Shown: positions 45,428 to 57,200 of the stretch, one piece after another
How positions within the stretch are numbered: position 1 is the first letter of the stretch
Layout: each line of letters opens with the position of its first letter
Assembly: GCA_951213105.1 (NCBI GenBank)
Contig: OX578145.1
Span: 118,508,239-118,572,238 of the forward strand
Source of the DNA: Amaurobius ferox
Lineage: Eukaryota; Arthropoda; Arachnida; Araneae; Amaurobiidae
Direction of reading: 5' to 3'
Length of the DNA stretch: 64,000 nt
Notes under the pieces: model-generated
The model's input: the letters and a program-made list of their open reading frames with translations, nothing else
The model's database searches: none
Told to the model about the DNA's origin: nothing
Made by a program: the position numbers and the translations under genes

Positions 45428-45911
45428 TGACAGTGGCAACAAGAAAACTGAAGTGGCAGCAAGTGCTATTTGCCGTAAGTTTGCGAACTTCAGTATGGAA
45501 TAAGCGTTAACTACAGTGGCATCAAGTGATATTTGCCGTAATTTTGCGACCTTCAGTTCACAAACATTAGAATAAATTCACTTTACAAATCAATTTTCAA
45601 GAAACCCCCTAGAACATTATATTTCATCTTAAAATTTCATTATTAGTTTTAACGTCATTAAACTAAAACAAACTTCGTTAACTCTACGGGGTTATGGGGC
45701 CAGCGAGTTTGCCACGGTCAGAATTTTCAAGGGTAGCGAACTGGCTGGTCGCCGAAGGCGGCCAGTAGCGGCCAGTATGGAATAACTGTTAACTGCAGTG
45801 GCAGCAAGAAAACTACAGTGACAGCAAATGCTACTTGCCGTAATTTTTTGAACTTCAGTGGGAACTGGCATTTGCGGTCGTTCCACGTAGTCGATGCCGA
45901 CTACGTGGAAG
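45428..45911. repeat. Degenerate repeats and a 30-bp palindrome
   Basis: A phrase of the form CAGTGGCA(G/T)CAAG..A..TTGCCGTAA..TTTG(C)GA(A/C)(C)TTCAGT appears three times (about 45428, 45511 and 45797). TTCCACGTAGTCG-ATGC-CGACTACGTGGAA at 45881-45910 is a perfect palindrome with 13-bp arms. Related words occur at about 48200 and 55440-55540. This may be a decayed hairpin element. Confidence 0.6.
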
Positions 45912-45929
45912 AACTGCAATTATCACTCG

Positions 45930-46180
45930 AAATATATTCTAAACCTTAAAAAATAGATGTAAACAGCGAGCGACAAAAAATGTTCAGTAGAAAATCTAGT
46001 TTCTAGATGAATTATTTGTTTTTACAAAGCTCTTTTAATTTTTGAGCTATCGTCTTATCAAATTGAAGAAAATAGAACATTTTTTTGTTTCTAAAAATTG
46101 TCATGCCTTATTATATCTCGGAAGCTAAAAGTGAACAATAAGCAAGGATTTGAATTTCTCTGAAAGCCTTACAAGGATGC
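45930..46180. repeat. Family C repeat copy
   Basis: A diverged copy of the units at 20720-21400 (ATCACTCGAAATAT, ATCGTCTTATCAAATTGAAG, AGCCTTACAAGG). Another lies at about 46740-46960. Confidence 0.55.
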
Positions 46181-46450
46181 ATCATTGTATATTTGATCTG
46201 CTTCTTAGTTTACAAATTAGGGTGTTTGTAATAGTGAAGAACTTCAAAGACTCGGATTCGACATCATATGAGTTCGAACACCACAAATCAGAAAAGGTAA
46301 CGTTATTGTTATTAGACGTTATGCTGCTCCATTTAAAAATTTGTATTAGATCTTGTAAATTCTACTACGCGCGCGCGGTCAGACTTGTATATAAACTTGG
46401 TATTTAGACACCAATTATAAAGGTTAATTTGTTTTAATTATGTATTATGC

Positions 46451-46563
46451 TTTTCCTGCAATACATGATAATATATAGGAAAAGTATTGGAATCATGTCG
46501 AAAATCGCAACGCTAGTTTTCGACGAATCTTCACGTTTTGGGACCTGTTAAAGACGAAAAATC

Positions 46564-46601
<38 letters not shown>
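46451..46601 (+). mobile_element. Family A 5' end running into (TC)n
   Basis: The head CTTTTCCTGCAATACATG..ATATAGGAAAAGTATTGG continues to about 46566. It then gives way abruptly to a (TC)n tract (46567-46601) and C-rich sequence with a run of 11 C. Confidence 0.65.
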
Positions 46602-46604
<3 letters not shown>

Positions 46605-46739
46605 CTACCCCTCTCCTTCCCTCCCCTACCCCCTTTCTCTCTATCCCCCCCCCCCCCTCTCTTTTTTTTCGAAAAAAAGAAAATAAATAAATAAGAAATA
46701 TTTGTCCGAACGAGTTTTTGCCTCACTTTACTTAATTTC

Positions 46740-47173
46740 ACTCAAAATATCTTTTGAGCTAAGATAGACTTAAATAGTAGACGACTAAAATGTTGAATGG
46801 GAAATCCAATTTCTAAAGTTTGTAATGCTTATTTCAAAAGTTTGTAATGCTTATATCCCAAATACTAAAAGTGCTATACCCATGAACTATAAGAAATAAT
46901 GTGTAGCCTTTTGAAAGACCTACAAGTATCTATAATTGGATTTCGGACCAGGTTCTTATATTTCGAAATAGAGAGATTCTAATTTCGATATTTTAATATT
47001 TTGAACTATTTTTAAAGTGGCTTTAACTTGATATTTTAATACAGTCTGTCCCAAAACTATAGAGAAAAGCACGGAATTGTATTTAGAAAATCAACATAGT
47101 ATCTGCAATTATGAAAGGCAATGGGTTTTATAACATTCACAATTTTATTCGATTATACTGCAAATGATTACGC
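46740..47173. other. Family C relic and plain non-coding DNA
   Basis: Family C words are seen to about 46960; nothing recognisable follows up to the SINE at 47186. Confidence 0.5.
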
Positions 47174-47185
47174 AAAATTCACTAA

Positions 47186-47555
47186 GGACGCGGTAGCCCA
47201 GTGGTTAGCGCGCGGGAATTGCAATCGGTAGGTCTGGGTTCAAATCCCGCCTCTGCCAAAACTGCCGCCGTGTTCACGCGGAGTACGATCAGGTTAAATA
47301 TGTGGGTCCGTAAGTCCTTCCGAGAGGTTGGTGGTAGGGGAAGGAGGGTACGGTCCCTGTGAATGCCTCCCCCACTGGTTTCCGGTCTAAATTGGGTGGC
47401 ACTTCCTGGCCGTCCAAACAGTTACCTTACACCTTTCTGGTAGGCTACCTTACACCTTTCTGGTAGGTTACCTTACACCTTTCTGGTAGGTCGGACGGTC
47501 TGGGTTTCAACAACAACACCTTTCTGGTAGGTCGGACGGTCTGGGTCTCAACAAC
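47186..47555 (+). mobile_element. tRNA-derived SINE with a multiplied tail
   Basis: It starts GGACGCGGTAGCCCAGTGG and has the B box GGGTTCAAATCCC. A target duplication AAAATTCACTAA / AAAATTTACTAA lies at 47174-47185 and 47556-47567. The 3' end is unusual. A unit of about 27 bp (TACCTTACACCTTTCTGGTA plus GG..) is repeated three times. After the first (CAA)n tail, the last about 40 bp of the SINE and a second (CAA) tail are repeated. This makes the copy 370 bp instead of about 287. Confidence 0.9.
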
Positions 47556-47567
47556 AAAATTTACTAA

Positions 47568-48689
47568 ATGCAATACTGTGTGCAAATCTGTGTGTATTTT
47601 GTCTCAGATATGTATACGTTAAAGGAGAAATGAGTGAAGTTGTAGCCATGGAATTTAATATTCAGATTTATTGAAAAAAAAAACTGAAACCAGGTTGCAT
47701 TTTTCAACAAAATGTTACATTTGTTTAACATAATTTTCATGATTTGCATACATGTTTTTTAAATTTAAGATTTTTTTGAAACAATTTTCTTGAAGAAGGA
47801 GTGATAATTATCTAGATATGGGTTTTAATATTATTAGTTTTATTATTTTTTTTTAATTATCACATACTTGGGAAAACTAATTTTAGGCTTTGTTATGAAC
47901 GTTAAAATAGTATTTATGAATACCCATCAGTTTAAATGTTTTTAATTTATCGATTTCACTAATCCTTTGTCAATTTGGCAAAAGAAAAATATTGAATCGT
48001 AGAGTACAAAAACTTCTACGAAAAAGTTAATTTTTATCTTCTTACAATGCATATATATATATAGAAACCAGGAATATGTAAGTAATATGTACATAAATAA
48101 AACCAATATACCCATTTGTTTGGATCACAATCCCATAGCAGATACCATCCATACACCCATTTTGCTCTTATACGCTCGTCAGCATGAAATATCGGATGCC
48201 ATGGCAGCAAGAAAACTCGCTACGTGTCACCCGTTTTGCGATCTACTAGGGGGACAAATTCAACACTTAAAACGTAGTCTTCAAAATTGAGCTCCAGCAG
48301 TAAGAGGTTGCAATGACCAAGTCCATCAATAAGTATGGAAACACGCCAATTTATCAAAAATTCTAAAACGATATAGTAAAGACAACCAAGTTACTTGGTA
48401 AAGAAGGTCTTTAAAAGCACCATCTGCGACGTACATTAAATAAATCACAACATTAAATCACAAATTCAGAGCGCTTCCGGACGCCACCACGTTCTTCGTC
48501 AGTGGCAATGTAAATTGCCACAAAAATTTCCCAAATCATTTTGGACCTGACCAGGCAGAGACTCATTGGCCGGGTTGGGTTCTATCATTGTAAATTTCTT
48601 TGGGCTCAGGCTGATTTTGTGCACTGGTACTATCAGGCCGGGCCTGGTGAAAGTCAGAAATGGCGGCTCGGGCAGACCTCTATCCCAAG
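47568..48689. other. Non-coding stretch, nothing recognised
   Basis: AT-rich up to about 48100, then somewhat more GC-rich (48450-48690), with only short frames and no known product. Confidence 0.45.
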
Positions 48690-49020
48690 CAATATAAAGG
48701 ATATGAATGTACGATAATCGTGGAATATAAAGGATATGAATGTATGACAATCTTGGAATATAAAGGATATGAATGTATGACAATCGTGGAATGTAAAGGA
48801 TATGAATGTATGACAATCGTGGAATATAAAGGATATGAATGTATGACAATCGTGGAATGTAAAGGATATGAATGTATGACAATCGTGGAATATAAAAGAT
48901 ATGAATGTATGATAATCGTGGAATATAAAGGCTATGAATATATGACAATCGTGGAATATAAAGGATATGAATGTATGACAATCATGGAACATAAAGTATA
49001 TGAATGTATGACAATCATGC
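48690..49020. repeat. 33-bp tandem repeat array
   Basis: About ten units of 33 bp follow TGGAATATAAAGGATATGAA + TGTATGACAATCG. As 33 is a multiple of three, long frames open on both strands (48660-49043 plus; 48499-48981 and 48654-49088 minus) with an 11-residue period (plus strand: YKGYECMTIVE). Frames open in several phases at once are the mark of a minisatellite rather than a gene, so I do not call a protein here. Confidence 0.92.
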
Positions 49021-50832
49021 AAACGATTGAAAAGCAGCACTAAATTGTATAGAAGATACATAGTCAGGTGAAAGATCGCAGGTACCAATGGCAGAAACTA
49101 TAAATCTCTGAGCCTTTAAATGTCAGTAGAGGTTCACTTTGGGGGTGGTTCTATTAATAATTCGGTAGAGGTGGTTGTTCTTTATCTCTTAGTTAATTGG
49201 GTACAACGCTTTTATGAGGTTTCGTAATATTCTTCTCGTGATAAAGATGTAGCACACGTAGACAGTTTGAAATCGATGGGTCGTTCATCAAGTCAACGAC
49301 TCTTTTATTTCTGGCAAAACTACTTTTTCAGAACTTATCATATATACGTACAGCTGAGTAAGACAGACTGACTGACTATAAGTGATGATTGCACAGCCCA
49401 AACTGCTAAAGGCAGAAACTTGAAACTTTACATACATGTGAGACTATAAGTAATGAGAAAAATCTAAAAATCTTGGAATTTTGTTGGAAAAATTTATAAA
49501 TCTTGGAATATTTCGTTGGAACAATTTTCCAACTGTAACTCGAGAACGACTAGGCACACATTTTTTTTTTATGCTTTCGTTCTTTCTATTTTATAATTAA
49601 ATTGTTTTGTACATTGTTTGTTTCCATTTATATCTATAGTAACAGAATTACGCTTTAAATATTTAAATAGTCTGCTGGCTATGCTTCTAATCAAGCATAG
49701 AATATTCAAGAAAATAGAATAAAAAAATAGGTTTTTTTTATGTTAATGATTTTTAGCTTAAAACGTTGAAAATATGGCAACATATAGTAATAGAAGATAA
49801 ATGTCTTGATCCAGCAAATGTGTTAATAGAACTGTAAAATGTGCGTCATTTTTGTGTTCTAATTTAAAATGATGATTGATATTCAGAACTTCATTAAGCG
49901 TATATAGGTGTCGCATTTATAGTGACTGCTAGCCATTTTTCCAGCGCGATGCGTGGGTGGAAATGTCTAGCATATATATAATGCTGAAACTTTAAAATAA
50001 AAATGATTGAAAAGTTCATAATGTCCTATAAAATAGCGGGAAAAAATGACCGAAATGTCACAGTTATTGGAAAATTGCTGAATAAGTGATTGGAAGATAA
50101 TAACAGGAATATAAACTAATAAAATATTGCCTAGAATTATTGGTAAAAAAGCTGAAAGAAAAATTTGTAACCGACTTTCTTAACTATGATAAAATAAATT
50201 ATAGCAACTGGTCCATCAGCTTAGAAAAGTAAAAAATAAAAAGATCAGTATCAGAAGGCCTAATATACAAAAATAACGAACTTAATATTTATTTATTTAT
50301 TTGGAATACACTTCTCAATAGGAACAAGCCCAATTATAGAGAATTTAAAAACAAATTAAACCTAATATAAAACGCACACACAAAAGAACATCTAAATACA
50401 ATAAAATGAGCACTTAAAACTAATTAAAATAAATAATTGAGAAACATATTTCACATTATAATGTAGTCATCTGAATTTCTAAATTTATTAAACTTACATC
50501 ATAAAATATTTAAAAACTTTGGGTGGATCCTAAAAAATATCAGAAGTTAAAGGTAAACCATTAATGCCTCGTGACAAACTGTGCTACAAGTTGATTTCTT
50601 AAAAAGGTTTTAATGTGAAAGGTTTCAAAAAGTACGAGCCTATTTCTTTCTAGTACTGTAAGCAGGTACAATCTCATTTAGTGAGCAAAGACAGTTTATA
50701 TTATTATGTATAAAATTGTAGAATATTATGAAAAAAAATCGTCTGCATTCCAAAGATGTACCTAACTTATTTTGACCGGAATAAAGTACAAGATATAAAA
50801 CTGTTATAAAAATCATTAGATTTGTAAAAAAA
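49021..50832. other. Non-coding AT-rich stretch
   Basis: No gene, RNA or transposon end is recognised. Confidence 0.5.
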
Positions 50833-51644
50833 TCTGATGTGAGCACCACATGACTTTCCTTATATAATGCAGTGAATTTACTACGTTTACAGTAAAAACA
50901 AAATAGGTTATTCTTATAATAGATACTTATATTCTTTCCAAGATATTGCATTTTCATTAATTACTCGTCATTTTCATCGATTTAGCGTCATTTTTATCCA
51001 TCTGGCGAGAATTTCGTTAATTTGGTAACATTTAAAAAAGTCGCCAAGTTGGCGACATTTCGCCAAATTCGTCGCCAAAATCTCGCCAAGCTTTATGGAC
51101 GGAGAAATAAGTTATTCTTATGGCAGATAAATGACTATTGGCGTTCAAATACAAAAATATTACTCAAAGTATCTTTTCTCATAAATGGAACAAGCTAGAT
51201 CCACGAGAATCATGTCATCTAATTTATCGCATGATATTACATATGAAAAGTGACCATGTTTCTCAACAGTTAATATTTTTTTTAATGTAAAGGATTTTTT
51301 GATAAATTTATTTGAAAAATGTGCAATATCTCGAGAACGGTTCATGCTAGCGTTCTAACGTTTATGTCAATCGTTTTCTAAAGAAAAATTACATAAGATA
51401 TGTCTATTTGCGTAACTTTATTAAAGGTTTTAATTTTTTGATGATTTTTTCAAAATTTCACTCACAAATTTAGGGGGGTTCTGAACATTCGACACACACA
51501 CAGACATCACTTCAAAAATGTTCGATTCGTGATCAGGGATACTTGAAACGTGCTCTCCCGAACTCTCCCGAAAAACTCGAATTCGAATTTTCGACCTCGT
51601 CACGATACTTTCCTTATACATTATACTATGTATATAAAGAAAAT
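50833..51644 (-). mobile_element. Family A copy, reverse
   Basis: It runs from CTGATGTGAGCACCACATGA (3' end, here at the left) to CATTATACTATGTATATAAAG (head, at the right). About 110 bp around the (GT)n spacer and the GAACGAATGG block are missing near 51490, an internal deletion. The plus-strand frame 51543-51926 begins inside the copy and is not supported. Confidence 0.8.
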
Positions 51645-52063
51645 AAAAACGTATTTCAGAAATTTATTTTGATCTTTTTCATTATTACTATTAGAATATT
51701 TATAATATGGACTCCAGGCAAGACATCCATGCTAAAAATAGGTCTTACAAAAGAATTGGAAAGACATGTAAGCACAGTAATATCTTTAAAATCCCTGCAT
51801 ATTCTCTTCAAAAGTCCAAGTATTTTACAAGCCTTTTTAACAATTTTCTTTATTATGTATATTAAAAATATATGTAGAATCATACATAATTACAAGATCG
51901 GAAATATTATCCTTTCAATTGAGTGAATCTCCATTAATTTTATAATCGCACACAATACGATTAGATCTTTTTGTAAAAGTTAAGAGGAAACACTTATCAA
52001 TATTGAAGAACAGTCGATTCTTTGTACACATATCGTATAATTTAAAAAGTTCAGACTGCAATA

Positions 52064-52492
52064 CAGGGTGATTAAAAAAAGAGGGACCAAACATTACAAG
52101 GTGGTAGTATACACCAAACCAAGCATTTTTCTTCATAGTTTACCGGGTCGGAAATGAAACGTAAAGCCGTCAGTGGGCGCTTAATGGTGAAACCGATGAG
52201 GTGAGGTGAAAATACAAGAATGACTTAGAAGTTATAAAATGACATTTAATAAACAATAATTACAGTAATGGCTCAAAATAAAGACCGCCAATCTGAATGC
52301 ACGTCTCACAGCGGCGATGGAGGGATTGTCGAACTCTCTCGAACAGACCAGATATGTCGCGCACTTCGGCAGCAGCTGCCGAAATTCTGGCGACGAGTTA
52401 CTCTTCAGATTCAAAGAAAGTGTCATAGACGAAACTCTTGAGATATCCCCATAAAAGAAGTAAAAACACAACAGATCGGACGATCGTGGGTA
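52064..52492 (-). mobile_element. 3' half of a Tc3/DUF4817-type transposon
   Basis: A TA precedes the terminal sequence CAGGGTGATTAAAAAAAGAG, which resembles the ends of the element at 58674-59358. The rest is the 3' untranslated part and the end of the transposase. The 5' half is absent. Confidence 0.65.
52260..52490 (-). pseudogene. Transposase C-terminus, broken
   Basis: On the minus strand one frame shows LLLWGYLKSFVYDT followed by a stop codon, then LVARISAAAAEVRDISGLFE and a Cys/His-containing end (RRCETCIQIGG..FE). This is the C-terminal pattern of Tc1/mariner-superfamily transposases of the DUF4817 type common in arthropods, where FFLWGYLK follows the last catalytic acidic residue. 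The upstream part (PRSSDLL...) is in another frame, so at least one frameshift and one stop are present. No catalytic triad remains in this piece. Confidence 0.7.
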
Positions 52493-53039
52493 CTAAAACA
52501 GATGTCCGTGGCACACTAAAAGTACTATAATATCCTTTTGAATAAACAGATTTACAGTTTACAAATTATAGCCTTCCAGTTAAATTAGTATACGTATTTT
52601 TTATTTATATTCCCGTGTTTACCCGTTTTTAATTAATTTATAAACACGTTCATTTCTGACTAAAACCAATGTTAATTATAATTTTCAGATCAATAGATCA
52701 AATACAGCTCTGTCAAAAACCTTTGCAAAATATGTATAAATAATATCTAACTGTTTATTAATTTCAAGAGCTTTAACAATATTAGTATTCAAGCACATAA
52801 GATTGTTAGAAGTTGATCGCTTTTCAGCAAAACCATGTTGATGAATAGAAATATAATTCACAGTTTGTGTCTATAATTTTTTATATAAGATTTATCACCC
52901 TCTTTGAATACTATATACCCACCCGAAAAACCCGAGTGGGGTTCTTTGGGTTGAGCCGACTTTAGAGAATCTTGTTTGCTAAAAGGGGGGGGGGGCAGAC
53001 TGATAGAAAGAAGGGATTTTCTTATGTAATTAAAAAAAA

Positions 53040-53806
53040 TCTGATGTGGACAACACATGACTTTCCTTATATAATGCAATGAATTTACTATTTTTACAAT
53101 AAAAAAATAGGTTTTTCTTATAGTAGCTATTTATATTCTTTCCAAGAAATTGAATTTTCGTCAATGAGTCGTCATTTTCACTGATTTAGTGTCATTTTTA
53201 TCCATTTGGCGAGATTTCCGTTAATTTGGCATCATTTAAAAAGTCACTAAGTTGGCGGCATTCCGCCAAATTCGGCGTCAAAATCTCGCCAAGCGTTATG
53301 GACGGAGAAATAAGTCAATCTTATAGCAGATAAATAACTATTGGCGTTCAAATATAAAAGTATTGCTCAAAGTATCTTTTCTCGTGAATGAAACGAGGTA
53401 GATCCACGAGAATGATGTCACCCAATTTATCGCCTGATATTACGTATGCAGAGTGAACATGTTTCTCAACAGTTAATATATTTCTTTTAATTTATGGGAT
53501 TTTTTGATAAATTTATTTTTAAAATGTGCAATATCTCGAGAACGATACATGCTAGCGTTCTAAAGTTTATGTCAATCGTTTTTTAAGGAAAAATTACATT
53601 AGAAATGTCAATTTACGTAACTTTATTAAAAGTTTTGATTTTTTGATGATTTTTTTTCAATATTTCACTCGATAATTTAGGGGGGTTCTGAACATTCGAT
53701 TACGTTTAAAAACAATAGGCTTCCAGTATTCACGGATTGTGATTTTTGTACCGAATTGCGTTCGAATCGGTCCATTTGTTCGTCAGTTATCGTCTCTACA
53801 GATTCA

Positions 53807-53847
<41 letters not shown>

Positions 53848-54010
53848 TTTCACACACACGTACATATTTTCACACACACACAGACATCACCTCAAAAATG
53901 TTCGATTCGTGATCAGAGATGCTTGAAACGTACTCTCCAGTCGAAAACTCGAATTCGAATTTTCGACCCTTCACAATACTTTCCTTATACATTATGTATA
54001 TAAGGAAAGT
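53040..54010 (-). mobile_element. Family A full-length copy, reverse
   Basis: It is about 971 bp, with the 3' signature CTGATGTGGACAACACATGA at the left and the hairpin head TACATTATGTATATAAGGAAAGT at the right. The spacer carries an expanded (CA)n tract (53807-53843) plus two more CA patches. The frames at 53677-53877 and 53746-54003 are spread over this tract. Confidence 0.85.
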
Positions 54011-54414
54011 AAAAATTGTAAGTGCTCCTAAAATGCGCAGAAAATACTCCGATATTCTGGAAGTTTATGAATCTGTTCTCAAGATAAATGGCGTATGGGT
54101 GCCAGGGAGGTTTGGGAGTGACTTGTTGTCTCTCTTACGATTGTAACTTTTGCTTTTGGATCTGGCATTGTTTCGGGGTTACCTGCCACATCCAAAACAC
54201 ACAATCTCGTGCCTGTGAAGGCCGCGCTTCAGTCTCACTTGGAGTGAGAAATTAGAAAAAAAAGAAGCCTGAGACTCTTTAGTGACTTTCGAATGACCTT
54301 ACAGACAATTCGTTAGACGAACAAATATCTCATTAATACCGCCGACAACTTGGTGTTAAATTGTTTTTTTTCCCCTTCTCGCTCTTTTACTCAAATGTTT
54401 TTAGTTTGCTTTTT
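54011..54414. other. Non-coding gap between family A copies
   Basis: About 400 bp without recognisable features. Confidence 0.45.
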
Positions 54415-55205
54415 ACTTTCCTTATATATAATAAAGAAAGTATTGTGACTGGGGTCGAAAATTTGAATTCGAGTTTTCGACGAGAGAGCACATTTCAAGC
54501 ATCCCTGATCACGAATCGAACATTTTTGAGGTGATGTCTGTGTGTATGTGTGTGTGGCAGTGAGTCTGTGGAGACCATAACTGACGAACGAATGGACCAA
54601 TTCGAACGAAATTTGGTACAAAAATTACAATCCGTGAATACTGGAAGCCTATTGTTTTTATACGCAATCGAATGTTCAGAACACCCCTAAATTTTCCAGT
54701 GAAATTTTAAAAAAATTATCAAAAAATCAAAACCTCTAATAAAGTTACGCAAATAGACATTTCTTATGTAATTTTTCATTAAAAAACGATTAACATAAAT
54801 TTTAGAACTCTAGCATGAATCGTTCTCGAGATATTGCACATTTTCAAAAAAAAAATTATCAAAAAATTATATAAAATAAAAAATAATATTTCCTATTGAG
54901 AAACACATTCAATTTTCATATGTAATATCATGCGATAAATTGGGTGACATCATTCTCGTGGATCCTAGCTCGTTCCATTCATGAAAAAAGATACTTTGAG
55001 TAATACTTTTGTATTTGAACGCCAATAATCATTTATCTGCTATAAGAATAAGTTATTTCTCCATCCATAACCCTTGGCGAGATTTTGACGACGAATTTGG
55101 CGGAATATCGCCAACTCGGCAATATTCGAATTTCGAAAAACACGAATTCGAATTTTCGACCCCGTCACAATACTTTCCTTATACATTATATGTTATAAGG
55201 AAAGT
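54415..55205 (+). mobile_element. Family A copy ending in its own inverted head
   Basis: The copy follows the family order up to the GGCGAGATTTTG block (about 55125). Then, instead of the normal 3' end, it carries about 75 bp that are the reverse complement of the family head (55131-55205, ending TTATAAGGAAAGT). The element has thus become a foldback with true inverted ends. No frame is conserved. Confidence 0.8.
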
Positions 55206-55685
55206 AAAAATATCGTCGGGCTGTATTGTCCTGTGATTTAAAAAGTACCTCTATATTGAAATAATGTTTATCTTAAGTTTACGTTTTCAAATTTCATAAA
55301 ACAGCGCAACTGAACATTTTTATGTATGATTAGGATTGCACAATCTCAACAATGGTGTAGTTTAGAATCACGATCTCAATGTAGATAATAACATTTATGG
55401 GCCGGTTTTGCTCTCAATCAGCTTCATCAACTTAGATCGGATACATGCAATGGCGGCAAGAGCATTTCAGATTTACCGTAATTTTTCGAATCTGTATGTA
55501 GACCGAGAATTTCAGTTACCACGTAGTCATTCATGCCTTCAGTTAGTTCTACTGGTCCATAGATGTTGTTTTCTGCAATGGCAGAGCGATCCTAACATTG
55601 GGAGTACCCCCTTCCCCTTAGTCGGGTTTTGTGAATAATTTTTAAATTGCTTACTTAATCTACATGTTATGCCTGTACTAATATT
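55206..55685. other. Non-coding gap between family A copies
   Basis: It contains a decayed relative of the 45.4-45.9 kb repeats (GGCGGCAAGAGCATTTCAGA ... CACGTAGTCATTCATGCC). No gene is recognised. Confidence 0.4.
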
Positions 55686-56590
55686 ACTTTCCTTATATAC
55701 ATAATGTATAAGGAAAGTATTGTGACGGGGTCGAAAATTCGAATTCGAGTTTTCGACGGGAGAGCACGTTTCAAGCATCCCTGATCACGAATCAAACGTT
55801 TTTGAAGTGATGTCTGTGTGTGTCAGTGAGTCTGTGGAGACGATAACTGACGAACGAATGGACCGATTCGAACCAAATTTGGTACAAAAATCACAATCCG
55901 TAAACACTGGAAGCTTATTGTTTTTATACGCAATCGAATGTTCAGAACCCCCCTAAATTTTCGAATGAAATTTTGAAAAAATCGTCAAAAAATCGAAACC
56001 GCTAATAAAGTTACGCAAATAGACATTTCTTATGTAATTTTTTATTAGAAAACGATTGACATAAATTTTAAAACGCTAACATGAACCGTTCTCGAGATAT
56101 TGTACATTTTTCAAAAAAATTATCAAAAAATCATATAAAATAAAAAAAAATATTTCCCATTGAGAAACATGTTCACTTTTCATATGTAATACCACGCTAT
56201 AAATTGGGTGACATCATTCTCGTGGATCTAGCTCGTTCCATTCATGAAAAAAGATACTTTAAGTAATACTTTTGTATTTGAACGCCAATAGTCATTTATC
56301 TGCTGTAAGAATAACTTATTTCTTCATCCATAACGCTTGGCGAGATTTTGGCGACGAATCTGGCGGAATGTCGCCAACTTGTCGACTTTTTGAAATGTTG
56401 CCAAATTAACGAAAATCTCGCCAAATGGATAAAAATGACGCTAAATCGATGAAAATGACGAGTAATTGTCGAAAATTCCTTATCTTGGAAAGAATATTAG
56501 TATCTACTATAAGAAAAACCTATTTTTTTTTCTGTAAAAGTAGTAAATTCATTACATTATATAAAGAAAGTCATGTGTTGCCCACATCAG
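55686..56590 (+). mobile_element. Family A full-length copy
   Basis: It is about 905 bp and very close to 44252-45169, with head hairpin, short GT spacer and intact 3' hairpin end (CATGTGTTGCCCACATCAG). It is one of the two best copies for building a consensus. Confidence 0.88.
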
Positions 56591-56819
56591 ATTTTTTAAA
56601 TATATAAAAGGTAAGAAAATTTACACTCATAAAAAATTAAATTGCAATATTTTTAATGTTTTTTTCTTTACAATGTATGGTGCTTAGCGTCGAAAATAGT
56701 CTTCTCGACTGAAAATTGGCCCAATTAGGAGTTTTACCCCGTAGTCGGGTTTTAGCCTTCTTGTTCACTGAAGGGGGGAGGCTTCTGTAGGATTCTGAGG
56801 AACTTTAGCCCCCCCCCCC

Positions 56820-57200
56820 CTTCATATCGTAAATCCGTCTCCGATTAGTTTGGTCTTGTGTTTGATACTGTAAGTGTTCAAAGATTAAACGCACCTGGCA
56901 CCTTCAAAGGCACCTGGGGGCTGCTTGAGGGTCTGGAAAATCTTTTCGACTCCCCCTCCCCCCATAGTATCTGCCCCGAGGGGATGGATCGAAAATGTAG
57001 TCACGTTAGGTCCTGCCCAATGATTGATACTTCAGTCTTCTAGGTCACCAGGTGAGCTTCTGGAGGCTCTGAAAAGACTTCAGACACCTTCCCCATTTTT
57101 CCTTCCCCTCGGGGTAAATTGAGAATTCGGCTCCTTTGGGTTCTGTTCTGTGGCTGATACTATAAGTGTGCAAAAATTCATTCTTCTAAATTACCGAGGG
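56820..57200. repeat. Degenerate tandem repeat, about 120-130 bp units
   Basis: Three diverged units share '(G)TTCTGT.CTGTG..TGATACT.TAAGTGT.CAAA.ATT.A..CTTCTA', then a phrase like 'CACC(A/T)GG'. A related piece lies at about 37650-37880. A run of about 10 C precedes it (56811-56820). It is non-coding. Confidence 0.5.

Noticed and set aside
48499..49088. Long repetitive frames (127-160 codons) on both strands
   Set aside because: They exist only because the 33-bp unit is divisible by three and lacks stops in several phases. There is no signal peptide, no flanking exon logic and no codon-level selection visible.
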